64,000 bases of DNA from assembly GCA_041392475.1 (NCBI GenBank), contig JAWKLZ010000002.1, positions 1,124,501-1,188,500 on the forward strand. The letters run 5' to 3'. Position 1 is the stretch's first letter. Each line of letters begins with the position of its first letter. The notes below the pieces were generated by a model. The model was not told the origin of the DNA and searched no databases. It saw only the letters and a list, made by a program, of their open reading frames with translations. Both the position numbers and the translations under genes were made by a program. Positions 53,824 to 63,730 of the stretch are shown one piece after another. Source of the DNA: Chitinophagales bacterium. GTDB lineage: Bacteria > Bacteroidota > Bacteroidia > Chitinophagales > UBA2359.

Positions 53824-55857
53824 ATGCAATTCAACTTGGTTTCTGATTTTGTGCCAACAGGCGACCAACCCGAAGCAATTCGGCAATTGATAGAAGGACT
53901 CGAAAACGGTGAAAAAGCACAGACCTTGCTCGGGGTGACAGGTTCGGGAAAGACTTTCACCATGGCAAATGTCATTCAACAAGTCCAAAAACCCACCTTG
54001 ATTTTGAGTCATAACAAAACTTTGGTAGCACAACTGTATGGAGAATTCAAGCAGTTTTTTCCTGAAAATGCCGTAGAGTATTTTGTGTCTTACTACGACT
54101 ACTACCAACCCGAAGCCTTTATTCCTTCAACGAATACCTACATCGAAAAAGACTTGTCTATCAACGATGAAGTCGAAAAATTGAGACTGCGAACTACGAC
54201 TTCTTTGATGTCGGGAAGGCGTGATATAGTAGTGGTAGCCTCTGTATCATGTATTTACGGTATGGGAAATCCTGCGGAGTACAAAGACAGCATCATTCGC
54301 ATTTCGGTAGGCGATGTGGTGTCTCGCAATCATTTGTTGCATGGTTTGGTGGATATTTTGTATTCTCGTACCGAAACCGATTTTGAGCGGGGTACTTTTC
54401 GGGTGCGGGGCGATACGGTGGACATTTATCCTGCCTATGCAGATTATGCATTTCGGGTTACGTTTTTTGGTGATGATGTGGAGGAAATCGAAACCATGAA
54501 TCCCGAAACAGGTATGCGAATGGAAAGCGTCAAAGACATGGCAGTGTATCCCGCCAATCTTTACATTGCGCCCAAAGACCAGATGATCAAAATCATCCAC
54601 GAAATCCAAGACGAAATGAAGGCACAAGTTGAATATTTTCAATCCATTGGCAAATATTTGGAGGCGAAGCGATTGGAGGAAAGGGTCAATTTTGATCTCG
54701 AAATGATGCGAGAATTGGGCTATTGTTCGGGTATTGAAAACTATTCTCGCTTTTTTGACCGCCGAAAACAAGGCAATCGTCCTTTCTGCTTATTGGATTA
54801 TTTTCCAGACGATTATTTGATGTTCATTGATGAGAGCCATGTGACGATTCCACAAATCCACGGAATGCACGGTGGTGATAGAGCCAGAAAACTGAACTTG
54901 GTAGAGCATGGTTTTCGCTTGCCTTCAGCTTTGGACAACCGCCCACAAAGTTTCAGAGAATTTGACCAATTGGTCAATCAAATCATTTATGTGAGTGCCA
55001 CACCTGCCGATTATGAATTGGAGCAATCAGAAGGTGTGGTAGTTGAGCAAATTGTTCGCCCAACAGGATTGCTCGATCCTCCTATTGAAGTCCGTCCGAG
55101 TTTGAATCAGATTGACGATTTGATTGGTGAAATCAACGACCGAGTCGAAATCAATGAGCGTATTTTAGTGACAACTTTGACCAAACGAATGGCGGAAGAA
55201 CTGCAAAAATATCTTGACCGCCTCAATATTCGCTGCCGATACATTCATTCAGAAGTCGATACATTGGAGCGTGTCGAAATCATTCGGGATTTGCGACTAG
55301 GTGAGTTTGATGTCTTGATTGGGGTGAATTTATTGCGAGAAGGATTGGATTTGCCTGAAGTATCTTTGGTTGCGATTTTGGATGCGGACAAAGAGGGTTT
55401 TCTGCGAAACGAACGTTCACTGACCCAAACGGCTGGTCGTGCCGCAAGGAACTCCAATGGTTTGGTGATTATGTATGCCGATAAAATCACCAAATCTATG
55501 CAGCGCACGATTGACGAAACCAACCGCAAACGGGCTAAACAAATGGCGTACAATGAGGAACATGGCATGACTCCAAAAACTGTTTTCAAAAGCCGCACTC
55601 AAATACTTCAACAAAGTTCTGTCCTTGAGGGTCAAAAGCAAACAAAGGTCTATGCTGAATCTTCTGTGGATACCAACATGAGTATTGCAGCTGATCCAGA
55701 AACACAATACTTGAGTCAACCACAACTGCAAAAGGCGATTGACAAGGTAAAGAAAGAGATGCAAAAAGCGGCAAAGGATTACGACTTTATGGAAGCTGCA
55801 AGATTGCGGGATGAGATGTTTGCTTTGGAGGAAATGAAGAAGGAGAAGTTTGGATAG
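53824..55857 (+). CDS. uvrB: Excinuclease ABC subunit B
   Basis: UvrB is the damage-verification helicase-like subunit of nucleotide excision repair. The 677-residue protein has the Walker A GVTGSGKTFTMANV (about residues 37-50), the beta-hairpin region YYDYYQPEAFIPSTNTYIEKD, the Walker B-type DESHVTIPQ, the helicase motifs LLREGLDLPEVSLVAILDADKEGFLR and TAGRAARN, and a C-terminal UVR motif (AKDYDFMEAARLRDEMFALEEM) that binds UvrC. Length and motif order are normal. It is a single gene with no repair neighbours. Confidence 0.99.
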   Translation: MQFNLVSDFVPTGDQPEAIRQLIEGLENGEKAQTLLGVTGSGKTFTMANVIQQVQKPTLILSHNKTLVAQLYGEFKQFFPENAVEYFVSYYDYYQPEAFIPSTNTYIEKDLSINDEVEKLRLRTTTSLMSGRRDIVVVASVSCIYGMGNPAEYKDSIIRISVGDVVSRNHLLHGLVDILYSRTETDFERGTFRVRGDTVDIYPAYADYAFRVTFFGDDVEEIETMNPETGMRMESVKDMAVYPANLYIAPKDQMIKIIHEIQDEMKAQVEYFQSIGKYLEAKRLEERVNFDLEMMRELGYCSGIENYSRFFDRRKQGNRPFCLLDYFPDDYLMFIDESHVTIPQIHGMHGGDRARKLNLVEHGFRLPSALDNRPQSFREFDQLVNQIIYVSATPADYELEQSEGVVVEQIVRPTGLLDPPIEVRPSLNQIDDLIGEINDRVEINERILVTTLTKRMAEELQKYLDRLNIRCRYIHSEVDTLERVEIIRDLRLGEFDVLIGVNLLREGLDLPEVSLVAILDADKEGFLRNERSLTQTAGRAARNSNGLVIMYADKITKSMQRTIDETNRKRAKQMAYNEEHGMTPKTVFKSRTQILQQSSVLEGQKQTKVYAESSVDTNMSIAADPETQYLSQPQLQKAIDKVKKEMQKAAKDYDFMEAARLRDEMFALEEMKKEKFG

Positions 55858-55998
55858 TTGGTGGAATGTAGTTCAGTGATTGATGATTAGGTTTTCAAAA
55901 CTATTAACTACCAATCTTTTGTGTAAAAAATAAAGTAGCGACTCAAAAATAATCTTTTAAAGTTGCCAACAAAATAACCTACCGCATTTGAGATGGAA

Positions 55999-56073
55999 AC
56001 TTTTGAAGTTTGCTCTTTGAAGGTTATTGATTTTCATTGTAATAGAGAACCTTTGAAGCAAAACTTCAAAAGT
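55999..56073. repeat. Imperfect inverted repeat after uvrB
   Basis: ACTTTTGAAGTTTGCT (55999-56014) pairs with AGCAAAACTTCAAAAGT (56057-56073) with one bulge; inner parts also pair weakly. It may end uvrB transcription or be a dispersed repeat. The rest of the gap to 56128 shows nothing more. Confidence 0.55.
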
Positions 56074-56128
56074 CTAAATCGGGAAATTATTTTATGGACG
56101 TTCCTTATTCCTTCTTGTGTTTTCAAAA

Positions 56129-57604
56129 TCAATCCTCAACCAACTGCTTGATTTTGATACTCAAAGCTGCAAAAATCAAGGTCATAATTGGACTCAACCA
56201 ATTGAAAATAGCATATACAAAATAGTCGGATACAGATACCCCCAATACTCCACTTTGATAGGCACCACAAGTATTCCAAGGAACCAATACCGATGTTACT
56301 GTACCCGAATCTTCCAAAGTACGACTTAGGTTTTCAGGCGCAAGTCCTTTATCCTTATATGCTTTAGAAAACATTTTTCCTGGGACTACAATCGCTAAAT
56401 ATTGGTCGGAGGCAGTCACATTCAAAGCCAAACAACTTGCAACTGTGCTTGCAAATAAACCAAAAGTAGATTTCGCAACACTCAACAATGCCGCAGAAAT
56501 GCGGGCTAAGGCTCCAATTGCATCCATGACCCCACCAAAAACCATCGCACAAATAATCAACCAAATCGTACCCAACATGCCCGACATTCCGCCTGCTGTG
56601 AATAAATCATTTAACTCTTTGCTCGATGTTTCGACTGCTGTATCAACTGTCATAGCATTCATAATGCCTTTATAAGCAGAGTTAAAACTCAAACTTTCTG
56701 CCCCCCCTACTTTGGCTACAATATCTGGCTGTGCGATAATTGCTGCAATACCTCCTAAAAGCGTACCTGCAAATAAAGCAATCAATGGCGGTGTTTTTTT
56801 AACAATCAATAGGACAACCAATATGGGCACAATGAATAGCAATGGAGTGATATTAAATGCAGCATCCATCGCTGCCAATTGTGCCGAAATATCTGGTGTT
56901 CCTGTGGTATCAAGCGTAAAACCTAAGATGGTAAAAATGATTAAGGTAACAGTAATTGTAGGTACAGTCGTCAAAGCCATGTACTTGATATGGGCAAATA
57001 GGTCAGCACCCGCCATTGCAGGTGCGAGGTTGGTAGTATCCGATAATGGGGACATTTTATCACCAAAATATGCTCCTGAAAGTACCGCTCCCGCAGTCAT
57101 TCCCAACGAAATACCAAGTGTGTCACCAATACCAATAAGCGCAATTCCAACTGTGGCAGAAGTTGTCCAAGAACTTCCTGTTGCGATGGAAATAATCGAG
57201 CAAATAACCACACAAGCTGCCAAAAATATGGTCGGATTCAATATTTTGAGTCCATAATAAATCATGGTTGGAATGATTCCGCTAATCAACCAAGTGCCTG
57301 CAAGTGAGCCTACCATCAACAAAATCAATATTGCCCCAGCCGTTGATTTGATGTTTTCGCTGACCTCTTCTATCATTTTTTTGTAGGAAACCTTATTGAA
57401 AAAACCTACAACCATTGCTACTGCCGCACCGCAGAGCATAATAAATTGGTTGGATCCGCTCAAGGCATCATCACCAAAAGCATAAAAAACATTGTAAAAC
57501 AGCATGACAATCAAGGCAAAAACAGGGATAAGTGCTTCCCAAATATTTAGCTCCTTGTTTTCAATAATGACTTCGTTGTGGGGATTTGTATTGTGGTTTT
57601 CCAT
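56129..57604 (-). CDS. nhaC: NhaC-type Na+/H+ antiporter
   Basis: The ~491-residue polytopic membrane protein has about 12 hydrophobic segments. Features of NhaC proteins include GAVLSGAYFGDKMSPLSDTTNLAPAMAG (the conserved central segment), ICSIISIATGSSWTTSATVGIALIGIG and DSGTVTSVLVPWNTCGAYQSGVLGV. It exchanges Na+ for H+ across the inner membrane. I start at 57604 (MENHNTNPHNEVIIENKELN), because the upstream 21 residues are not conserved-looking. It lies 90 bp downstream of a paaN-like gene on the same strand. Substrate specificity (Na+, Li+ or malate/lactate) cannot be judged from sequence. Confidence 0.93.
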   Translation of the reverse strand: MENHNTNPHNEVIIENKELNIWEALIPVFALIVMLFYNVFYAFGDDALSGSNQFIMLCGAAVAMVVGFFNKVSYKKMIEEVSENIKSTAGAILILLMVGSLAGTWLISGIIPTMIYYGLKILNPTIFLAACVVICSIISIATGSSWTTSATVGIALIGIGDTLGISLGMTAGAVLSGAYFGDKMSPLSDTTNLAPAMAGADLFAHIKYMALTTVPTITVTLIIFTILGFTLDTTGTPDISAQLAAMDAAFNITPLLFIVPILVVLLIVKKTPPLIALFAGTLLGGIAAIIAQPDIVAKVGGAESLSFNSAYKGIMNAMTVDTAVETSSKELNDLFTAGGMSGMLGTIWLIICAMVFGGVMDAIGALARISAALLSVAKSTFGLFASTVASCLALNVTASDQYLAIVVPGKMFSKAYKDKGLAPENLSRTLEDSGTVTSVLVPWNTCGAYQSGVLGVSVSDYFVYAIFNWLSPIMTLIFAALSIKIKQLVED

Positions 57605-57693
57605 TTTGAATATTAAATTGAATGGAAAAGGTAGATATATTTTTACTTTTTTCCTAAAACACTCCACTCAATTTTCCTCCTATCGAAGTCATA

Positions 57694-59352
57694 TCACTCC
57701 ATCACCCGATTCCCGACCCACACAAACCGCCGATTCACAAAATTGGGGTCGGCAAAAGAAGCATTGCCCGCAGGATTGCCGCCTGATACGTGAAAATCAG
57801 AAAACGCCGCCGCTTGATTCACAAAGATAAAACCCGTCAAATTGAGGGAAACGGGCGTGAAAGCAGCATTCATGGCTTCGGTGATTTGGGCTGCAATTTC
57901 CTCGTCAGTCGTATAAGCCGCACAAGAAATCGCACCCTGTTTTGCAGCCAAAGATTGGGCTAAATCAATAGACTGCTGTGTGTTTTTGGTTTTGACAACG
58001 ACAATGATGGGACCAAACAATTCTTTTTCAAATACCGAAATTTGGTCGTCACCTACTTCAATGATGATCGGTGATTGAATACGTGCATTTTCAAACTGTT
58101 CGTACTGTACCTTTGGTGGAGGCAAAACCACATTGCCGCCCAAGTTTTTCGCCATTCTCGCTCGCTGCAAAGTCAAAGGATTTTGAATTGCTCCCAAAGT
58201 CACTTTCATTCTTGGATTCAATACGTGCGCTGCTACCTCGTTTTGCAGTAAATCAACTACTTGTTCATAAGGGATTACCTCTCCATCTTCTTCTACTCCC
58301 GTTTCGGGAATAAAAATATTTTGCGGAGCCGTACACATTTGACCCGAATAAAGCGATAGAGAAAACGCCAAATTTCGCATCACTTGCCGCAAGTTAGGCG
58401 CAGAATCTATGATGACAGAATTAACTCCTGCCTTTTCGGTAAACACTTCTTTTGTTGGACTTTGCAGGGATTCAATATAGTTTCCAAATTCGCTACTACC
58501 TGTAAAATCTATCAGTTTGACGGCTGGATGTTCGGCTAATTCTTTGCTTATCAAATTTGAAGGACTATCTACTGCTAACTGAGTGGTATTGGGAGAAAAT
58601 CCGTTTTCTTGCAGCACTTTTTGAAGTTCAGCAATGTAAATCGCAATGGGCAAAATGCCTGTTGGATGCGGTTTGAGAATACATACGTTTCCTGCCATCA
58701 AATTGGCGTACAGGCCCGAAACACTGTTCCAAACAGGAAAGGTCGAACAGCCGATTAACAAGCCTATTCCTTTGGGAATGGGCAAGAATGTTTTTTGAAG
58801 GGAAATCGTGGAGCGTCCCATTGGTTTTGTCCATTCGGTTTGTCGTGGAAATCGGGTCAATTCTTGGTAGGTCATCGCAATGGCTTCTACTGCTCTATCC
58901 GTAGCGTGTGGTCCCGATGCTTGAAACGACATTCCAAAAGATTGTCCAGTAGTGTGTTGAGTAGCATAAGCAATTTCAAAATAACGTTCTGCAATGCGTT
59001 CAATGCTTTCCATTAAAATACCTGATCGTTCTTCAATACTTACCTTTCGCCAAGTTTTGAAGGCGGCTTGGGCATTGTTTATCAGAACTTCAATGGGCGT
59101 TTGGGGGTAGGTGATCCCCAAGTTTTTTTGCCAAAATGGAGATTCTTCATTGCCTATCCAATCTGTTCCTCCTGTTTGCAGCAGCTCTTCAAAAGGTTTG
59201 TTCAACTTGGCTTCAAAAGCTTCGTAGCCTTCTTTTGCCTTTTCTTTGGGGTAGGCGTTGTGGTGTTCGGGATGGTGGCAATAGAATGCTCGGCTTTGGT
59301 TGGCTTCAATGGCTTTGGTGAGGGCGGTTTGGTGTTTTTGGAAAAGGGACAT
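57694..59352 (-). CDS. paaN: PaaN-type aldehyde dehydrogenase (phenylacetate degradation family)
   Basis: The 552-residue aldehyde dehydrogenase-fold protein resembles the PaaN/PaaZ-like group. The nucleophile Cys is in LYSGQMCTAPQNIF (about residue 345), the catalytic Glu in FTEKAGVNS (about 312) and the NAD loop in IDFTGSSEFGNYI (about 275-287). The N-terminal IGNEESPFWQKNLGITYP is typical of the family. In phenylacetate breakdown the family helps open or oxidise the ring-derived product. No other paa genes are nearby, so the pathway assignment rests on family resemblance alone. A possible hydratase domain is absent. Confidence 0.85.
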   Translation of the reverse strand: MSLFQKHQTALTKAIEANQSRAFYCHHPEHHNAYPKEKAKEGYEAFEAKLNKPFEELLQTGGTDWIGNEESPFWQKNLGITYPQTPIEVLINNAQAAFKTWRKVSIEERSGILMESIERIAERYFEIAYATQHTTGQSFGMSFQASGPHATDRAVEAIAMTYQELTRFPRQTEWTKPMGRSTISLQKTFLPIPKGIGLLIGCSTFPVWNSVSGLYANLMAGNVCILKPHPTGILPIAIYIAELQKVLQENGFSPNTTQLAVDSPSNLISKELAEHPAVKLIDFTGSSEFGNYIESLQSPTKEVFTEKAGVNSVIIDSAPNLRQVMRNLAFSLSLYSGQMCTAPQNIFIPETGVEEDGEVIPYEQVVDLLQNEVAAHVLNPRMKVTLGAIQNPLTLQRARMAKNLGGNVVLPPPKVQYEQFENARIQSPIIIEVGDDQISVFEKELFGPIIVVVKTKNTQQSIDLAQSLAAKQGAISCAAYTTDEEIAAQITEAMNAAFTPVSLNLTGFIFVNQAAAFSDFHVSGGNPAGNASFADPNFVNRRFVWVGNRVME

Positions 59353-59492
59353 AAGGCAGAAGGAAAATTTAATCAGAGATTACACTGACAACACAGATGC
59401 TATCAGATTTTTTATTTATTTTGGGGTAGCAAGATAAAAAATAATAACGATGAAAAATTTTATTAATCAAGTATCTATACAAAATTTCAAAT

Positions 59493-61211
59493 CTACCTAA
59501 CCCGCTCCACATTCAATTCGTCCTTCACCACTACCACCGTCCAAGCTTGCAAATTGCTCATTTTATTCAATTTAGCAGATTCTGCCACATACTCCAACAA
59601 TTGTTTTTTCGCCTCTTTCTGCTTTGCCTTCAATTGTTTGGCATCTTCTTTCTTGAGGTACTTCAATTCAAAAATGTACTGGTGTTGAATGGGAATATTT
59701 GGACTTTCTAAGAAAGACAAATCTAAATAACCCGCAGGTGTTTCTCGCTCACTTTCGATGAAAAAAGTATTGGTCAGCATCATGTAAGTAATCATGATGA
59801 TTTTGACATATTTCTCGTCAAATTTTTGGTAGTCTCGATTTGCCAATTGATGTAAAGTGGAGTGAATCAAGTCAAAAAACGCTTGTGGATTACCTTTGAA
59901 TGCCATTGAAGCGATGGCAGAGGTAATCAAACCTGTATTGACATCCACCATTTTGTTTTCTTGGAGAACCTCTCGAAAATAGTCAAAATACAGTTTTTGA
60001 ATCACATAGTTGGGCACTCTAAAATAGATGATGTTCCCCAAAGCATAATCAATCGTCAAAAAACCATTGTAGAACAACAAACTCATGAAGTCGTGTTGGG
60101 TGAAGATTTTGGCAAAAGAAAACTGTTGGGTAATTAGGCCTTCTAATTCTCCTTCTTCAATGATTTTGTCGAGTGTTTGGTGGTTTTCTTTTGGAGTAGC
60201 GACATTCATCAAACGTCTGACTTTGTGGTAGTCACTTGCAATATTGGTGTCCAACATTTCTTCTGGCAGTTCACCATAGGCTTGGTAATAAGCAATGAAA
60301 TAAAGCACCATATTGGGATTGAAGAGTCTATTTTTGGCCCTGTGATTCAGTTTATACCCATTGTACCAATCCTTCATCAAGGGCAGCAATTCTTCTACGT
60401 CTTCTTTCTTGTTTGGAATTGCCAATTCAAATAGCTCTTTTACAGTATCTTCTGTAAAACCCATCAGTTCGGTCATGTTCAAATCCAGAGAAAGGTTGGT
60501 GGCAATGTTGAAGCCGCTCGTCATGCTGTCTAAAGTGATGGGAGTAATGCCTGTACTGAAAAAGCGGTCAACTGTTCCAAAATAAGTTCCTTCCTTAATC
60601 GCCTCATAAAACTTGCGAACAAAACCTTTTTTACTAACAATATCTTTGAAGTTCTCCAAATCAAAAGCAATCAACTCATTGGCAAAATGGTCGTATTCAT
60701 CAACTAAAATATAAACTTTGTGGTCGGGTGCTTTTTCTTTGATTAAGATTAGTAAGGAAGACATCAAATGGGCAGGATAGGTCTTTTCGGTAATTTCTTT
60801 TTGTTCTTCAGTTGTAAAAAATTGAGGGTAGGCAGTACAAAAACGACTGATTCCTTCTCTTACCTTTCTCAAAAAGCCTTCAAGCGTACTCTCTGCGCTA
60901 CTCGTGTCTATTTGTGTAAATTCAAATCTCAACACCAAATACTTACTTGCCATTGGAGTCGGATGTTTGCCAATGTAGTAATTACCAAAGAGTTCTTGAA
61001 AAGTATCTTTGTGTTCTAAGCCATAATAATGGTGCAACATGGAAATAAAGAGGCTTTTACCAAATCGGCGAGGGCGCAAAAAGAAGAAATACTTTTTCGC
61101 CATGTTTTCCAACTGTTCGATGTAAGGCGTTTTGTCGACATAGTAGTAGCCTTGTTTTACCAAATCTTTGAAATTGCTAATGCTGTAAGATAACTTGATT
61201 CCTTGATTCAT
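59493..61211 (-). CDS. AAA-ATPase-like / PD-(D/E)XK nuclease family protein
   Basis: The ~572-residue protein begins with the AAA-ATPase-like domain (IKLSYSISNFKDLVKQGYYYVDKTPYIEQL), followed by a Walker A-like RPRRFGKSLFISMLHHYY and a Walker B-like KVYILVDEYDHFANEL. The C-terminal DUF1703-type region (about 420-560) carries a PD-(D/E)XK nuclease-like core (TPAGYLDLSFL... HQYIFELKYLKKEDA). This family is widespread and often expanded in Bacteroidota; its biological role is not established. The ATG at 61211 is preferred to an upstream GTG at 61238. Confidence 0.88.
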   Translation of the reverse strand: MNQGIKLSYSISNFKDLVKQGYYYVDKTPYIEQLENMAKKYFFFLRPRRFGKSLFISMLHHYYGLEHKDTFQELFGNYYIGKHPTPMASKYLVLRFEFTQIDTSSAESTLEGFLRKVREGISRFCTAYPQFFTTEEQKEITEKTYPAHLMSSLLILIKEKAPDHKVYILVDEYDHFANELIAFDLENFKDIVSKKGFVRKFYEAIKEGTYFGTVDRFFSTGITPITLDSMTSGFNIATNLSLDLNMTELMGFTEDTVKELFELAIPNKKEDVEELLPLMKDWYNGYKLNHRAKNRLFNPNMVLYFIAYYQAYGELPEEMLDTNIASDYHKVRRLMNVATPKENHQTLDKIIEEGELEGLITQQFSFAKIFTQHDFMSLLFYNGFLTIDYALGNIIYFRVPNYVIQKLYFDYFREVLQENKMVDVNTGLITSAIASMAFKGNPQAFFDLIHSTLHQLANRDYQKFDEKYVKIIMITYMMLTNTFFIESERETPAGYLDLSFLESPNIPIQHQYIFELKYLKKEDAKQLKAKQKEAKKQLLEYVAESAKLNKMSNLQAWTVVVVKDELNVERVR

Positions 61212-61290
61212 ATCGTTGTTTTGTTTGGAAAGATACACTTTTTTGAGTGAAAAAAATAGCTTTAAAAGCAGATATTGAAGGCTTCAAAAC

Positions 61291-61773
61291 TCATCGAATT
61301 TCCTTCCGCATCCGATACAACATCGGCTCAAAATCATTCTTCGCATACAATTTCTTAGCCGCTTCATTGAAGTAATAGACATTCAACTCCAATTCTGAAA
61401 AACCCGCATCCTTTGCTTCTTCTTCAATTTTTTGCAGTAATAAAGTACCAATTCCTTGCTGTCGAGCGTTTTCGTGAACGCCCATGTTGTCTATCATCAC
61501 ATATCGGCGGGGAATCAATATCGGGTATTCGGGAATTTGTTTTACAAGGGCAATCAAGTAACCCAACACCTCATTTTCTTCGACTGCAACCAAAAAAATG
61601 CACTCTTCATCTGCCAGAAAATCACTGAAACGATTGAACATAAACAACTCGTAATCCACATCAGTTGGTTCTTTGAATCTGGAAGGAACGGCAAGACGGT
61701 GGTGAATGTCGGCTTGTAGGTTGATGCCGTAGAAACCTTTGAAGTCTTTGGCAAGTGCGTGTCGGATGGTCAT
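61291..61773 (-). CDS. GNAT N-acetyltransferase
   Basis: The 160-residue protein has the acetyl-CoA-binding loop in VHENARQQGIGTLLLQKIEEEA (about residues 98-119) and the C-terminal LNVYYFNEAAKKLYAKNDFEPM of the GNAT fold. The start at 61773 (MTIRHALAKDF) is an ATG that begins just before the first strand; the longer frame needs a TTG. The substrate is unknown. It is divergent from the reductase gene at 61918. Confidence 0.88.
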   Translation of the reverse strand: MTIRHALAKDFKGFYGINLQADIHHRLAVPSRFKEPTDVDYELFMFNRFSDFLADEECIFLVAVEENEVLGYLIALVKQIPEYPILIPRRYVMIDNMGVHENARQQGIGTLLLQKIEEEAKDAGFSELELNVYYFNEAAKKLYAKNDFEPMLYRMRKEIR

Positions 61774-61917
61774 TGAAGTATCAAAATTGAAGGTGAAAAT
61801 ACTATTTGTCCTATTCAACAAATTTGCAAGCCTAAAAAGTTCGATTCAGAACCAATTAGGACCAAAGATGTTTTAAGTTTGTGCAAAATGCCCCCTTTTA
61901 ACAAAATAGTGAAGTAG

Positions 61918-62640
61918 ATGCTAGGAAAATGGTACGATGGAGAGTTTGTTCAAATATCGAAAGTAAACGATACGGTCAAGCGGTTTTGGGTGCAGATTCC
62001 ATCACTCAAAACGATTGATTTTCAAGCAGGACAGTTTATGACCTTTGATTTACCGATTCACGAAAAACGGCACAAACGCTGGAGAAGTTATTCGATTGCT
62101 TCACCACCAAATAACGACAATGTGTTGGAGTTTGTGATTGTGAATTTGGACGGAGGTGAAGGAACGCAGTACCTATTTGAAGAAGTTGAAATTGGTACGC
62201 CATTAAAATTGAGAGGGCCTTTGGGCATTTTCAATTTTCCAGAGGCACATTTAAAAAAAGAAATTTGTTTTGTATGCACAGGTACAGGCATTGCTCCTTT
62301 TCGCTCTTTTCTTTTAGATTTGAAGAACAAAGGTGAATCTTTCCATAAAATACATCTCATATTTGGCACTCGACATGAAGACGGTATTCTGTATCGTCAA
62401 GAAATGGAAGCACTTGCCAAAAAATGGAAAAACTTTCATTACTACATCACTTTGTCAAGAGCAGAAGATTGGGAAGGCTCGAAAGGATATGTCCACTCTA
62501 TATACGAGGAAGTTTTTGCAGACAACCGAGATGCCCATTTTTACTTATGCGGTTGGAACGAAATGTTGGATGAAGCAAAGGATAGATTGACTGCAATGGG
62601 TTATGAAAGAAACCAAATCACGTATGAGTCTTATGGTTAA
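61918..62640 (+). CDS. Ferredoxin-NADP reductase-like FAD/NAD-binding oxidoreductase
   Basis: The 240-residue protein has the FAD-binding RSYSIAS (about residues 57-63), the NAD(P) loop VCTGTGIAPFRSFLLD (about 119-134) and the C-terminal YLCGWNEMLDEAKDRL. It should move electrons between NAD(P)H and a partner such as ferredoxin or an oxygenase. It has no iron-sulfur domain. It converges tightly with the YqhA-family gene, with the stop codons ~4 bp apart. Confidence 0.93.
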   Translation: MLGKWYDGEFVQISKVNDTVKRFWVQIPSLKTIDFQAGQFMTFDLPIHEKRHKRWRSYSIASPPNNDNVLEFVIVNLDGGEGTQYLFEEVEIGTPLKLRGPLGIFNFPEAHLKKEICFVCTGTGIAPFRSFLLDLKNKGESFHKIHLIFGTRHEDGILYRQEMEALAKKWKNFHYYITLSRAEDWEGSKGYVHSIYEEVFADNRDAHFYLCGWNEMLDEAKDRLTAMGYERNQITYESYG

Positions 62641-62644
62641 GTAT

Positions 62645-63136
62645 TTATGCTTTAGGTTTAGATTTTTCTTCTTTAACCTTGTAAATCCTGAAAAAAGTAA
62701 GCGCAGTGATTACCAAACCTGTTGCAACGCCATAACCCAATAAATCACGCTCTCCGTTCCAACTCACCAACTGTCCCAAAAATAATACAGCCATGACAAC
62801 GATTACGACATCAATCAACTTGTGTTTGAGATCATCCAAGTTATTGATTTCTAACCACTGAGGCAGTTTTACATTTGGGTCTATAAACAATTCGTATAGC
62901 CCCGCCGAAATGATGTAAATCACCGTTGCCAACAAATATTCGTCAATCACTTCAATAAATGACAAAATCACTCCTTTGTCACCTTTTCCGTCAATCACTC
63001 CGTGTTGCACCAATTCCGATACATACTTCAATACTTTCCAGCTACCATGTAGCAGCAGTGATGTAGCGGAAATGAGCGAACCAATAACAGCAAAAAGAAT
63101 CAAGTAACGACTGTTGGAAACTAAGTTTTTGAACAT
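62645..63136 (-). CDS. YqhA/UPF0114 family membrane protein
   Basis: The 163-residue inner-membrane protein has four hydrophobic stretches: YLILFAVIGSLISATSLLL, LATVIYIISAGLYELFI, LIDVVIVVMAVLFLGQLV and LGYGVATGLVITALTFF. These match the UPF0114/YqhA layout, including GLYELFIDPN. The function is unknown. The start at 63136 (MFKNLVSNSRY) is chosen because the preceding 21 residues are non-hydrophobic and not family-like. The C-terminus is Lys-rich and cytoplasmic. Confidence 0.88.
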   Translation of the reverse strand: MFKNLVSNSRYLILFAVIGSLISATSLLLHGSWKVLKYVSELVQHGVIDGKGDKGVILSFIEVIDEYLLATVIYIISAGLYELFIDPNVKLPQWLEINNLDDLKHKLIDVVIVVMAVLFLGQLVSWNGERDLLGYGVATGLVITALTFFRIYKVKEEKSKPKA

Positions 63137-63204
63137 AATAGGGAGTTTTGGAGTGCAAAATACGGCTATGCACCCAAATTTAAAACTACTCTCGTTCAAA
63201 AATA

Positions 63205-63234
63205 AAAACAGCCCTGCAATTGCAGAGCTGTTTT
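63205..63234. terminator. Terminator after hsp20
   Basis: AAAACAGCCCTGCA pairs with TGCAGAGCTGTTTT (13 of 14 pairs, C-A mismatch) around AT. A-rich and T-rich flanks allow use on both strands; on the minus strand it follows the Hsp20 gene. Confidence 0.8.
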
Positions 63235-63274
63235 TAATGGAGAATCATCCAAAATCAATGGTTATTTGACCATA

Positions 63275-63697
63275 TCAATTGACATCAATATTCTGGTGGC
63301 TTTTTTCAGCACCTGCTAATTTGGGCAAAGTCACCTTCAATACACCCTCTTCGTATTTCGCAACAATAGATTCTGTATCAATCTTATCGTTCAATTCGAA
63401 ATAGCGTTCAAAACTTCCTGGCTTGAACTCCAATTGACGGGAGTGTCTTTTTTCAGATTCGTCAGTATCAGGTTTTTCAACTGCAATACGCATGGTATTT
63501 GCTTCAAGGGTAATTTTGAAATCACTCTTGACATACCCCGCAGCAAAGAGCTGAATCTCATAATAATCGTCCAACTCCTCTACATTGACAGGTGGGTAAG
63601 ACCATGCCGACATAAATTTGTTTTTCCAATGTCCTCTACCGTGGTGTCTGCGATGACGGGTTCTCCAATGTGGATGATTAGCTGTTTTACAACACAT
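63275..63697 (-). CDS. Hsp20/alpha-crystallin small heat-shock protein
   Basis: The 140-residue chaperone holds unfolding proteins in a refoldable state. The alpha-crystallin domain runs about residues 35-135: VNVEELDDYYEIQLFAAGYVKSDFKITLEANTMRIAVEK, then EFKPGSFERYFELNDKIDTESIVAKYEEGVLKVTLPK. The N-terminus is unusual, His/Arg-rich (HPHWRTRHRRHHGRGHW), possibly metal- or nucleic-acid-binding. Only a short gap separates it from the next upstream gene. Confidence 0.93.
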   Translation of the reverse strand: MCCKTANHPHWRTRHRRHHGRGHWKNKFMSAWSYPPVNVEELDDYYEIQLFAAGYVKSDFKITLEANTMRIAVEKPDTDESEKRHSRQLEFKPGSFERYFELNDKIDTESIVAKYEEGVLKVTLPKLAGAEKSHQNIDVN

Positions 63698-63730
63698 AAT
63701 AAATTTATTTTTAGAATGAAATAATAATTG

